Shown one piece after another: positions 8,800 through 16,547 of a DNA stretch of 36,426 nucleotides; position 1 is the stretch's first letter; every line of letters starts with the position of its first letter. The notes beneath the pieces were generated by a model. The model saw only the letters and a list, made by a program, of their open reading frames with translations, was not told the origin of the DNA and did no database searches. Position numbers and translations under genes: made by a program. Where the stretch lies: contig NZ_FNIV01000016.1 of assembly GCF_900104135.1 (NCBI RefSeq), positions 1-36,426 of the forward strand, given 5' to 3'. This stretch comes from Halomonas shengliensis (GTDB taxonomy: Bacteria; Pseudomonadota; Gammaproteobacteria; Pseudomonadales; Halomonadaceae).

Positions 8800-8828
8800 G
8801 GCCCCATCGGCAGGATGTCGATGGGGCC
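8800..8828 (-). promoter_or_regulatory. Intercistronic hairpin between channel and exporter genes
   Basis: GGCCCCATCG (8800-8809) pairs perfectly with CGATGGGGCC (8819-8828) around a nine-base loop. It lies in the 102-bp gap between the TolC-OmpA stop and the exporter's GTG start, 20 bases before that start. No T-tract follows on either strand, so it is more likely an mRNA-stability or attenuation element than an intrinsic terminator (inference). Confidence 0.6.
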
Positions 8829-8881
8829 AAGGTCTCGCTGGGGAGGCTCCTCCTCCCCGGCCATCAGGTCGCTCGCCTTGC

Positions 8882-10921
8882 TCAGCCGCGCGGGGACCCG
8901 CCGGTGCTCACCTGAGCATAACTGCCGGACTCGACGGCCACCAGGGCGTCGAGCTCGGCATAGAGGCCGCCGGCCACCGGGGCGAAGGCGTCGGCGTCGA
9001 CGGTCGGGGCGCTGCGCACCTCACCCTTCGCCAGCGACTCGAGGGCGGCCGGGCGGAAGTCGGTCATATCGAGGTTCTCGCCCACCCGCTCCAGGGTCAC
9101 CTCCACGCGACGGTTCTGCCGCCGCCCCTCCACGGTGGCGTTGGTGGCGACGGGCTCGCGGGAGCCGTAGCCGCGGGTCTGGACCATGCTACGGTCGACG
9201 CCCTGGCTGATCAGGTAGTTGGCCACGCTATCCGCGCGCCGCTGGGAGAGCGGGTCGTTGATGGCGTCGTTGCCGGTGGTATCGGCGTGGCCGGCGATGA
9301 AGACCCGCTCGAGGTTGTCCATGCCACGGATCTGGCGAGCCAGGTCGTCGAGCTCACCGCGCGCCTCGGGGGAGAGCTCGGCGCTGTTGATGGCGAACAG
9401 CGCATCGGCGGAGAGGGTCACGTCGGGGGCGCGCTCCGGGGGCTCACCGGTGAAGTCGGCCAGGGTGAAGCCCATGGGACCATCCGCCGGGCAGATGGTC
9501 TCGGGGTCCAGGGCGACGCCGTCGCTGCCCATCTCGGCCAGGGTCGGCATGTCATCGCGCATCACGCCCAGGGTCTGCATCAGCCGGCCCATGGCGGCCA
9601 GGGTGCGGGCATCGGCGATGGCCACGTCGTACTGGGCGTTGACGAAGGCACGGCTGGCCTCGAAGTACTCGTTCTCGCTGTCCAGCACGTCGAGCAGGGT
9701 GCGCTGGCCGATGTCGAACTGCTGCTGATAGGCGCCGCGCACGCGGTCGATGGACTGGCGGTGCTGGTTCAGGTATTGCAGCTGCTCGCGCAGGCGCTGG
9801 GTGTCGTTGTAGGCGATCTGGGTGGTCTGGCGCACGTCGACGCACGCCTTCTCGCGCAGGTTGATCGACTGCTCGACCCGGTTGCTGGCGGCCCGGAAGG
9901 AGGCCAGGTCGCTGCCGCCGCGATAGAGGTTCATGCTCGCCACCAGCTCGATGGACTGGCGTTCGCGATCGCCCAAGCCGTCGAAACCGCTGTCGTTTCG
10001 ATACTCACCGGCGCGACCCAGCAGGTCGAGGCGCGGGTGGAAGGCGGCCTTGGTGCCCTCGCGCTCGGCCCGACTGGCCTCGATGTTCTCGATGGCGGCG
10101 TGGAACTCCGGGTTGCCCTGGAAGGCCAGGTCCAGGGCGGCGGCCACGTTGGGCGGCAGGTTATCGTCGAGAGTCGGGGCCGGCGCCAGCTGGGCGGCCG
10201 GCAGCTCGCCGACGATGCGCTGGTAGCGGGCGGTGACGTCGTGGAGGTTGGAGGCCTCGGTCATCAGGTTGGACTCGGCCAGCGCCAGACGGCCGCTGAT
10301 CTGTTCGAGGTCCACGCCACGCCCGGCGCCGGAGCGCACGCGGTCCTCGATCTGGTTGAACACCTCGAGGTGGTCGCTGTAGTTCTGCTGGGCCAGGCGC
10401 ACCAGCTCGCGGTAGCGCTGCACGTCCAGATAGGCGCGAGCCGCCTCCAGGGAGACGTTCTCGCTGGCGCCGATCAGCTCGTAGTAGCGCACCAGCTTGG
10501 CGCGGTCGAGGCGCTCCACCTCGCTGGCGGTGGCGAAGCCGTCGTAGATCATCTGGCTCAGGGTGATCTCGGCAAAGCGGGTCTCGTAGCTACCACTATG
10601 GGGTTGGTTGAAAGTCCCCACCTCACCCTCGCGATACTCGCGGCCGATACCGGCGTTGACGTCGACGCTGGGCAGGTAGTTGCCGAAGGCCACGTCCACA
10701 TCGTCCTCGGCGGCACGCAGGCCGTTCCAGGCGGCGTGCACCTCAGGATTGGTGGCGAGGGCCTGACGCACCACCTCGGTCAGCTCCGCCGAGCCTGGTG
10801 CATAGAGCCCCTGGGGCAGGTTCTGGGCGACCGCCGCGGCGATCGGCATCAGGGTCAGGGCGGCACCCAGGCCGGCGGCACCGGCCAGACGACGTGTGGA
10901 GGTTGCGGTTGTGCGCTTCAT
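8882..10921 (-). CDS. TolC-family outer-membrane channel fused to OmpA peptidoglycan-binding domain
   Basis: A 679-residue protein. A signal peptide (MKRTTATSTRRLAGAAGLG and a hydrophobic run ending AAAVAQ) is followed by a full TolC/LapE channel at about residues 40-440, with the LNLTR-like and tunnel helices typical of OEP repeats. An OmpA C-terminal domain lies at about 500-612 (LFAINSAEL, AGHADTTGNDAIND, LSQRRADSVANYL, RGYGSREP, GRRQNRRVEV). A further ~65-residue tail has no domain I recognise. I chose ATG 10921 because AAGGGA and a good signal peptide fit it; the longer frame back to 11023 adds a non-signal extension. It begins the secretion operon and would be the pore in which the adhesins' retention modules lodge. 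The OmpA part should fix the pore to the cell wall. Confidence 0.9.
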   Translation of the reverse strand: MKRTTATSTRRLAGAAGLGAALTLMPIAAAVAQNLPQGLYAPGSAELTEVVRQALATNPEVHAAWNGLRAAEDDVDVAFGNYLPSVDVNAGIGREYREGEVGTFNQPHSGSYETRFAEITLSQMIYDGFATASEVERLDRAKLVRYYELIGASENVSLEAARAYLDVQRYRELVRLAQQNYSDHLEVFNQIEDRVRSGAGRGVDLEQISGRLALAESNLMTEASNLHDVTARYQRIVGELPAAQLAPAPTLDDNLPPNVAAALDLAFQGNPEFHAAIENIEASRAEREGTKAAFHPRLDLLGRAGEYRNDSGFDGLGDRERQSIELVASMNLYRGGSDLASFRAASNRVEQSINLREKACVDVRQTTQIAYNDTQRLREQLQYLNQHRQSIDRVRGAYQQQFDIGQRTLLDVLDSENEYFEASRAFVNAQYDVAIADARTLAAMGRLMQTLGVMRDDMPTLAEMGSDGVALDPETICPADGPMGFTLADFTGEPPERAPDVTLSADALFAINSAELSPEARGELDDLARQIRGMDNLERVFIAGHADTTGNDAINDPLSQRRADSVANYLISQGVDRSMVQTRGYGSREPVATNATVEGRRQNRRVEVTLERVGENLDMTDFRPAALESLAKGEVRSAPTVDADAFAPVAGGLYAELDALVAVESGSYAQVSTGGSPRG

Positions 10922-11346
10922 GACGGTTCCCTTGCGATGATGGGTCACTGCCCCCGCAGACGGTGAGCAGGACGCGGCTTGCTGTTGTCGGGCCTCAGCG
11001 ATCGCGTGTCCCGCGCGACCCACTGGCGCTTCCCTTCCCGTTCGAGGTTCCCCTGCAGCGGTCTACGTCATCCACGCCCACGTCACCTGCCGAGAAGGGT
11101 GAGTCGGCGGTCGGCAGTGGCTAATCCCGGATGACCAGATCCCTCACCCCGGCGCCATGACGTATTTGTAACTTAGCGTAACTCAGGGTGTGGCGTTGTC
11201 CAGCACAATCGCGCCCCTTCCGTTAGGAGATTGCACTTTCCTGATGTAGGACAAGGCTTACATGGCGGGCCCGGGCCTCACCTCGCCCCGGCAAACGTGC
11301 TATCGTCTCGACCATCGACACGGCCGGTGATCACAAGGAGAACGCC
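10922..11346. promoter_or_regulatory. Divergent intergenic region between secretion operon and 93-aa gene
   Basis: These 425 bp must hold the promoters for the minus-strand secretion operon and the plus-strand 93-residue gene. I see no convincing sigma-70 pair. A direct repeat of GTAACT at 11168-11173 and 11178-11183 has a 10-bp period, one helical turn, inside an unusually AT-rich stretch (11160-11185), and may be a protein site. Nothing else stands out. Confidence 0.35.
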
Positions 11347-11628
11347 ATGTCCTCTTCCGAAATCCAGAAGACTCGCGTCATCAACGAGTTGCGAGGCTTC
11401 ATCAAGAAGCTGCTGCAGGACCCGAAGATCCTCGAGCAGTCCCTCGAGGTCGCACGCCGCCACCTGCCGGAGGGCAGCTCCTCCGCGGTCATGGCACGCA
11501 TCGCCAACGAGATCTCCGACACCACCAGCGTGCATATCCCGGAGGATCCCGCCGAGCACTCCGAGGCCGACAAGCTGTTCCTGGAGCTGCTGCGCGAGGT
11601 GGTCAACGAGGAGCAGGCGCTCTACTGA
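11347..11628 (+). CDS. Unrecognised 93-residue cytoplasmic protein
   Basis: A small protein beginning MSSSEIQKTRVINELRGFIK. I do not recognise a family. It is charged and predicted mostly helical, with no signal peptide, membrane segment or cysteine. The acidic end (ADKLFLELLREVVNEEQALY) is the most distinctive part. The ATG has a strong AAGGAG seven bases upstream, and codon use fits the neighbours, so it is very likely expressed. It stands alone between the divergent secretion operon and thiI and is followed by a GC-rich hairpin. Function is unknown. Confidence 0.8.
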   Translation: MSSSEIQKTRVINELRGFIKKLLQDPKILEQSLEVARRHLPEGSSSAVMARIANEISDTTSVHIPEDPAEHSEADKLFLELLREVVNEEQALY

Positions 11629-11652
11629 CGCTCCTCCACCCCTGATACCTCA

Positions 11653-11674
11653 ACGCCCGGCCCCGGCCGGGCGT
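11653..11674 (+). terminator. Probable terminator of the 93-aa gene
   Basis: ACGCCCGGCC (11653-11662) pairs perfectly with GGCCGGGCGT (11665-11674), a very stable GC stem 24 bases past the stop. The downstream CGTCGTGTGTG is only weakly T-rich, so termination may be partial. Confidence 0.55.
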
Positions 11675-11698
11675 CGTCGTGTGTGCGCAAGCCGGCTC

Positions 11699-11744
11699 TG
11701 GTACAATGACAAGCCATTGTTTTGACTAGAGTTATACAAACTCT
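11699..11744 (+). promoter_or_regulatory. thiI promoter (extended -10) and leader hairpin
   Basis: TG at 11699-11700, one base, then TACAAT at 11702-11707 form an extended -10 element; no good -35 is seen. Transcription would start near 11714. The short leader contains a perfect hairpin, AGAGTT (11728-11733), loop ATACA, AACTCT (11739-11744), ending six bases before the thiI ATG. No Shine-Dalgarno sequence lies between the hairpin and the start. Confidence 0.5.
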
Positions 11745-11750
11745 CGCCTC

Positions 11751-13214
11751 ATGTACTATCTGCTCAAGCTGTTCCCCGAGATCACCATCAAGTCGCGCTC
11801 CGTGCGCCGTCACATGACCCGCTGCCTGACCGCCAACGTGCGCAACACCCTGAAGCCGCTGGATGCGCGCATCGGGGTGCGCGAGGCATGGGACCTGCTC
11901 AGGGTCACCCTGCCCGAGCCGGCCGCCCCTGGCCTCGCCGAGGAGGTGGAGGCACGCCTGTCTCGCCTCCCCGGCATTCAGGAGGTGCAGGAGGTGCGCG
12001 AGGTGGACTTCTCTACCCTCGAGGAGATCGCCGAGTCGGTGGTGCCGCGCTGGCGGGAGCGGATCGCCGGGCGTCGCTTCCGGGTGTCGGCAAAGCGCCG
12101 CGGCAGTCACGCCTTCACTTCCGCCGACATGGAGCGCCACCTAGGGGCGGCGCTGCTGGCGGCGGCACCCGACGCCCGGGTCGACCTGAACCGCCCCGAG
12201 GTGGACGTGACCGTGGAGGTGGCCGAGGGCCGCCTGCGCCTGATCGACCGCCGCCTGCCCGGCCTGGGCGGCTATCCGCTGGGCCTCCAGGGGCAGGCCA
12301 TGGCGCTGATCTCCGGCGGCTACGACTCCCCGGTGGCGGCCTGGCGCATGATCCGCCGCGGCATCAAGACGCACTTCCTGTTCTTCAACCTCGGCGGCCC
12401 CGAGCACGAGCGCGGCGTACGCGAGGTGACCCATCACCTGTGGCAGCGTTACAGCCTCTCGCACCGGGTCAACTTCATCTCGGTCCCCTTCGAGCCGGTG
12501 GTCGGCGAGATCCTGCGCCAGGTGCCCGACGGCATGATGGGTGTGGTGCTCAAGCGCATGATGGTGCGCGCCGCCTCGCGCATCGCGCGTCGCCACCGGG
12601 TGCCGGCGCTGGTCACCGGCGATGCCATCGCCCAGGTCTCGAGCCAGACGCTGACCAACCTTGCGCTGATCGATGACGCCAGCGAGCTGCCGCTGCTGCG
12701 CCCGCTGCTGACCGAGGACAAGCAGGCGATCATCGCCCAGGCGCGCGAGATCGACACCGCCCGCTTCGCCGAGAGCATGCCGGAGTACTGCGGCGTGATC
12801 TCGCGGCGCCCCAACACCCGCGCCCGCCGCGACCAGGTCGCCGAGGCGGAGGCCGGCTTCGACTTCACCGTGCTGGATGCCGCCATCGAGGCCGCCGAGG
12901 TCACCCGCAGCGACCGGCTCGCCGACCCCGAGCCAGCCCCTCGACCGGACGCGGCACTGGCCGAGGCAGGCGCCGGCGACGCGGTCAGCGTGATCGACAT
13001 CAGGGCACCGGCGGAGCGCGAGGCGGCGCCGCTCCGGCTCGCCGCCGGACGCTGCCTCGAGATCCCCTTCTACGAGCTCCAGCAGCGGGCACCCGAGTTG
13101 CCCGACGACCGCCGCTACTTCCTCTACTGCGACCAGGGGGTGATGAGCCGCATGCAGGCACTCCACCTGCACGACCGTGGCCTGACCCACTTCGGCGTCT
13201 ACCAGGCGTCCTGA
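11751..13214 (+). CDS. thiI: tRNA uracil 4-sulfurtransferase ThiI with rhodanese domain
   Basis: A 487-residue sulfur transferase that makes 4-thiouridine at tRNA position 8 and passes sulfur to ThiS for thiazole synthesis. It has a THUMP domain (about 60-170), a PP-loop ATP pyrophosphatase motif SGGYDSP at 188-194, the conserved Cys347 in PEYCGV, and a C-terminal rhodanese-like domain (about 390-487) with persulfide Cys460 in YCDQGVMS. The rhodanese extension is what E. coli ThiI needs for thiamin synthesis, and it is complete here. That agrees with thiO-thiS-thiG at 33133-35278. The gene stands alone with its own promoter and has no visible Shine-Dalgarno sequence. Confidence 0.97.
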   Translation: MYYLLKLFPEITIKSRSVRRHMTRCLTANVRNTLKPLDARIGVREAWDLLRVTLPEPAAPGLAEEVEARLSRLPGIQEVQEVREVDFSTLEEIAESVVPRWRERIAGRRFRVSAKRRGSHAFTSADMERHLGAALLAAAPDARVDLNRPEVDVTVEVAEGRLRLIDRRLPGLGGYPLGLQGQAMALISGGYDSPVAAWRMIRRGIKTHFLFFNLGGPEHERGVREVTHHLWQRYSLSHRVNFISVPFEPVVGEILRQVPDGMMGVVLKRMMVRAASRIARRHRVPALVTGDAIAQVSSQTLTNLALIDDASELPLLRPLLTEDKQAIIAQAREIDTARFAESMPEYCGVISRRPNTRARRDQVAEAEAGFDFTVLDAAIEAAEVTRSDRLADPEPAPRPDAALAEAGAGDAVSVIDIRAPAEREAAPLRLAAGRCLEIPFYELQQRAPELPDDRRYFLYCDQGVMSRMQALHLHDRGLTHFGVYQAS

Positions 13215-13215
13215 G

Positions 13216-13242
13216 CCCGTTGAATTCCCCGCCGCAACGGGG
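13216..13242 (+). terminator. Weak hairpin after thiI
   Basis: CCCGTTG (13216-13222) can pair with CAACGGG (13235-13241), or alternatively CCCCG (13227-13231) with CGGGG (13238-13242). It starts two bases past the thiI stop. No T-tract follows, so terminator function is uncertain. Confidence 0.35.
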
Positions 13243-13309
13243 GCGTATGCGTCTACGCTAGAGGGAAAGCTACCTTTCGTTACAGAAGGGTCACCTCGGG
13301 AGCGAGACC

Positions 13310-16300
13310 ATGGGAAGGCACCGCCATCCGCCACCCCCGCGGGCCCCCGGCAGCGGCGAGGTCCTGCTCGACCCGGGCTGGCCCCGGCCGCCCCGGGTAC
13401 CCGACACGCTGGCGGCGAAGCCCCGCCGGCGTCGCCGCTGGCCCTGGCTGCTGCTGATCCTGATGCTTGCCGTCGGCGCCGTGGCCGGCCTGGTGGTGGC
13501 CGAGGTGCGTACCTCCGAGTGGCAGTCCCGCGAGCTCTCCCGCTACGCCGCGGGGCTCACCTATACCCTCGCCCCCGGCCCCAGCGACCGCTGGCAACCG
13601 CCGCGCCACGGCCCCTTCGATGAGCGGCTCGGCTACACGCGGCTGCCCGACTTCCAGCGCCGGCTACTGCAGCGCGACTTCACGGTCGAGGCCCAGGCGC
13701 GCCTCTCGCCGGCGATGATGCGCTACGTGGAGCGCGGCTTCTTCCCGCCCTACGAGGAGAAGACCCGGGCCGGCCTGGATCTCGAAAGCTGCAGCGGCGC
13801 GCCCCTCTACCGCTTCCGCCAGCCGGGTCACCACTACCCCGACTTCGACGCCGTTCCGCCGCTGGCGCTGGCGATGCTGCTGTTCATCGAGGACCGCGGC
13901 CTGCTCGACACCGAGAGCCCCCATGCCAACCCGGCGGTGGACTGGCCACGCTTCGCCCGGGCGGCCCTCTCCCAGCTAGGCGAGGCGCTGGACCTGCCGG
14001 GCCAGTCCGCCGGCGGCAGCACCCTGGCCACCCAGATCGAGAAGTATCGCCACTCCCCCGGCGGCCTGACCCACTCCCCCACCGAGAAGCTGCGCCAGAT
14101 GGTCTCGGCCAGCGTGCGCGGCTACCGCGATGGGCCCGAGACCCTGACCCAGCGCCGCCGCATCGCCCTGGACTACCTCAACAGCGTGCCGCTCTCCGCC
14201 GCCCCGGGCCACGGCGAGGTCCACGGCCTGGGCGACGGGCTGGCGGTGTGGTTCGGCGCCGACGTCACCGCCACCAACCGCCTGCTGCGCGAGGCCTCGA
14301 ATACCAGTGCCCCCGGCGCCGAGCATGGCCTGGCCGTGCGTCGCACCCTGGCGCTGATGATCGCCCAGCGCCGCCCCAGCGGCTACCTGATGACCCGCCG
14401 CGACGCCCTGGAGGCGCTCACCGACGCCCACCTGACGCTGCTCGCCCGCGAGGGCCTGCTCTCCCCGGCGCTGCGCGACGCCGCCCTCGGCCAGCGCCTC
14501 GGCTTCCGCGACTTCAGCCAGGACCCCATCCGCCTCCGGGTCGAGGGCGGCAAGGCGCTGCAGGTCGCCCGTACCCGACTCGCCGGCCTGCTCGGCCTCT
14601 CGCTCTACGAGCTGGACCGGCTCGACCTCGCCGCCACCACCACCCTCAATGTCCCGCTGCAGGAGGCGGTCACCGACCACCTCCACCGCCTGGCCGACCC
14701 AGGCTTTGCCGCCGAGCAGGGCCTGCTGGGCGAGCGCCTGCTGGACGCCGACGGCGTGGGCGCGGTGCGCTACAGCTTCACCCTGCTGGAGCGCCAGCCC
14801 GACGGCTTCGCGGTGCGGGTGCAGACGGACAACGACCACCAGCCCTTCGACCTCAACCAGGGCAGCAAGCTGGAGCTCGGCTCCACCGCCAAGCTGCGCG
14901 TGCTGGCCAGCTACCTTGAGATCGTCGCCGAGCTGCACGCCGAACACGCCGGCCAGGACCCCGCGGCGTTGCGTGCCCTGCCGGTGGACCGCCAGGACGC
15001 CATCCGCCGCTTCGTGATCGACCGCCTGGCGGCCGACCCGTCGCTCTCCCTCGAGGCACTGCTCGGCGCCGCCATGCAGCGGCGCTACTCGGCGAGTCCC
15101 CACGAAACCTTCTTCACCGGCGGCGGGCAGCATACCTTCAGCAACTTCAGCCGCCAGGACGACCGTCGGCGACCGACCGTGGAGGAGGCGCTGAGCGACT
15201 CCCTCAACCTGCCCTTAGTGCGCCTGATGCGTGACCTGGTGCGGTTCACCATCCACCAGGAGGCAGGGCGCCGGCGGCTGCTGGAGGACGACGATGACCC
15301 GCGCCGCCTCGACTACCTGCAGGGCTTCGCCGACCGCGAGGGTCGCGTCTTCCTTCAGCGCTTCTGGCGCAAGTATCGCCACCTGGATACCGCCGGACGG
15401 CTCGAGGCGCTGCTGGGTGGCCTCAGGCCCGATGCCCGCCGCCTGGCCGCGGTGTTCCGCTACCTCTACCCCGAGGGCGACGCCATCGCCCTGACCGCCT
15501 TCCTCGCCGAGCGCCTGGGCGACCGGCGCCGCCTCGACATCGACCTCGCCGCCCTCCACGAGCGCAGCGACCCCAGCACCCTGAGCCTCTCCGACCAGGG
15601 CTACATCGGGGGGGTACACCCCCTGGAGCTGTGGCTGGTGGGCTTCCTGGTCGACCGTCCCGACGCCGACTACGCCGCGACCGAGCTCGCCAGCCGCGAC
15701 GCCCGCCAGGAGGTCTATGGCTGGCTGTTTCGGACCCGCCACCGCGGGGCGCGGGACTCGCGTATTCGCACCATGCTCGAGGCGGAGGCCTTCCTCGACC
15801 TCCATCGGCGCTGGCAGCGGCTGGGGTATCCCTTCGACCACCTGGTGCCATCGCTGGCCACGGCGCTCGGCAGCTCCGGCGACCGCCCCGCCGCCCTGGC
15901 CGAGGTGGTGGGCATCATCCTCAACGAGGGGGTGCGTCCCCCCACCCGGCGCATCGACTCGCTGCACTTCGCCGCGGACACCCCCTACGAGACCCGCTTC
16001 GTGGCCGACGCCAGCAGCGCCCGACGGGTGATGGCACCGGAAGTGGCCGCCACCCTGAGGCGGGCCCTGGCGGGCGTGGTGGAGGGCGGCACGGCGCGCC
16101 GCCTTCAGGGTAGCTTCCGGCTCGAGGACGGCAGCGCCCTGGCGCTGGGCGGCAAGACCGGCACCGGCGACAACCGCTTCGTGACGGTGACCGCCAGCGG
16201 CCAGGTGGTCAGCTCCGAGGCCCGCAGCCGCACCGCCACCTTCGCCTTCACCCTCGGCGACGATCACTTCGGCACCCTCACCGCCTATGTCCCCGGCGAC

Positions 16301-16471
16301 GAGGCCGACGCCTTCGAGTTCACCTCCGGGCTGCCGGTGCAGGTGCTCAAGGGCATGGCCCCGTTGCTCACCCCCTACCTCGCCTCCGGCGAACAGACCC
16401 GCTGCCAGACTCCCCCCACGCCCGAGCCGCTGATGGCGGACGACACCCGGCAGGATAACGACGCCTCGTGA
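13310..16471 (+). CDS. Divergent class A penicillin-binding protein (GT51 plus transpeptidase)
   Basis: A 1053-residue membrane protein with a basic, proline-rich cytoplasmic start, one membrane helix at about 46-66, a GT51-like domain (about 150-340) and a transpeptidase domain (about 420-1020). The transpeptidase motifs are intact: S525-T-A-K528, S631-L-N633 and K949-T-G951. The GT51 domain diverges. E194-D-R is present, but the usual Phe after it is Leu (EDRGLLD). The second block is GGSTLATQ at 235-242. By hand alignment with E. coli PBP1b, the second catalytic Glu is Gln263 (EKLRQMV). About 250 extra residues sit between the SxN and KTG motifs. It is longer than typical PBP1A/1B/1C. GGAG lies eight bases before the ATG. 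Membership in the PBP superfamily is firm; transglycosylase activity is doubtful. Confidence 0.85.
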   Translation: MGRHRHPPPPRAPGSGEVLLDPGWPRPPRVPDTLAAKPRRRRRWPWLLLILMLAVGAVAGLVVAEVRTSEWQSRELSRYAAGLTYTLAPGPSDRWQPPRHGPFDERLGYTRLPDFQRRLLQRDFTVEAQARLSPAMMRYVERGFFPPYEEKTRAGLDLESCSGAPLYRFRQPGHHYPDFDAVPPLALAMLLFIEDRGLLDTESPHANPAVDWPRFARAALSQLGEALDLPGQSAGGSTLATQIEKYRHSPGGLTHSPTEKLRQMVSASVRGYRDGPETLTQRRRIALDYLNSVPLSAAPGHGEVHGLGDGLAVWFGADVTATNRLLREASNTSAPGAEHGLAVRRTLALMIAQRRPSGYLMTRRDALEALTDAHLTLLAREGLLSPALRDAALGQRLGFRDFSQDPIRLRVEGGKALQVARTRLAGLLGLSLYELDRLDLAATTTLNVPLQEAVTDHLHRLADPGFAAEQGLLGERLLDADGVGAVRYSFTLLERQPDGFAVRVQTDNDHQPFDLNQGSKLELGSTAKLRVLASYLEIVAELHAEHAGQDPAALRALPVDRQDAIRRFVIDRLAADPSLSLEALLGAAMQRRYSASPHETFFTGGGQHTFSNFSRQDDRRRPTVEEALSDSLNLPLVRLMRDLVRFTIHQEAGRRRLLEDDDDPRRLDYLQGFADREGRVFLQRFWRKYRHLDTAGRLEALLGGLRPDARRLAAVFRYLYPEGDAIALTAFLAERLGDRRRLDIDLAALHERSDPSTLSLSDQGYIGGVHPLELWLVGFLVDRPDADYAATELASRDARQEVYGWLFRTRHRGARDSRIRTMLEAEAFLDLHRRWQRLGYPFDHLVPSLATALGSSGDRPAALAEVVGIILNEGVRPPTRRIDSLHFAADTPYETRFVADASSARRVMAPEVAATLRRALAGVVEGGTARRLQGSFRLEDGSALALGGKTGTGDNRFVTVTASGQVVSSEARSRTATFAFTLGDDHFGTLTAYVPGDEADAFEFTSGLPVQVLKGMAPLLTPYLASGEQTRCQTPPTPEPLMADDTRQDNDAS

Positions 16472-16483
16472 GACCGCCCCCGG

Positions 16484-16512
16484 GTGCAGTGGGCCGCCAT
16501 CCCGGCTACAAT
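16484..16512 (+). promoter_or_regulatory. Probable metG promoter
   Basis: TACAAT at 16507-16512 matches the -10 box in five of six bases. A poor -35 (GTGCAG, 16484-16489) lies 17 bases upstream. Transcription would start about 30 bases before the metG ATG. Confidence 0.45.
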
Positions 16513-16547
16513 CGGGCGTCTGATTTTCCTGGGATTCAAGAGCCGAT

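Noticed and set aside
8800..8828. Intrinsic terminator between channel and exporter genes
   Set aside because: The stem is strong but no T-tract follows on either strand, and termination there would cut the exporter from its operon.
8780..8830. Longer start of the ABC exporter at TTG 8830
   Set aside because: No ribosome site, rare start codon, and the extension would run through a perfect hairpin. GTG 8779 has AGAGG at ideal spacing.
8171..10966. A 931-codon plus-strand open frame opposite the channel and exporter genes
   Set aside because: Antisense shadow of TolC-OmpA and ABC exporter; no domain and no ribosome site.
10922..11023. Longer start of the TolC-OmpA protein at 11023
   Set aside because: The 34 extra residues lack coding character and would bury the signal peptide. 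ATG 10921 has AAGGGA upstream.
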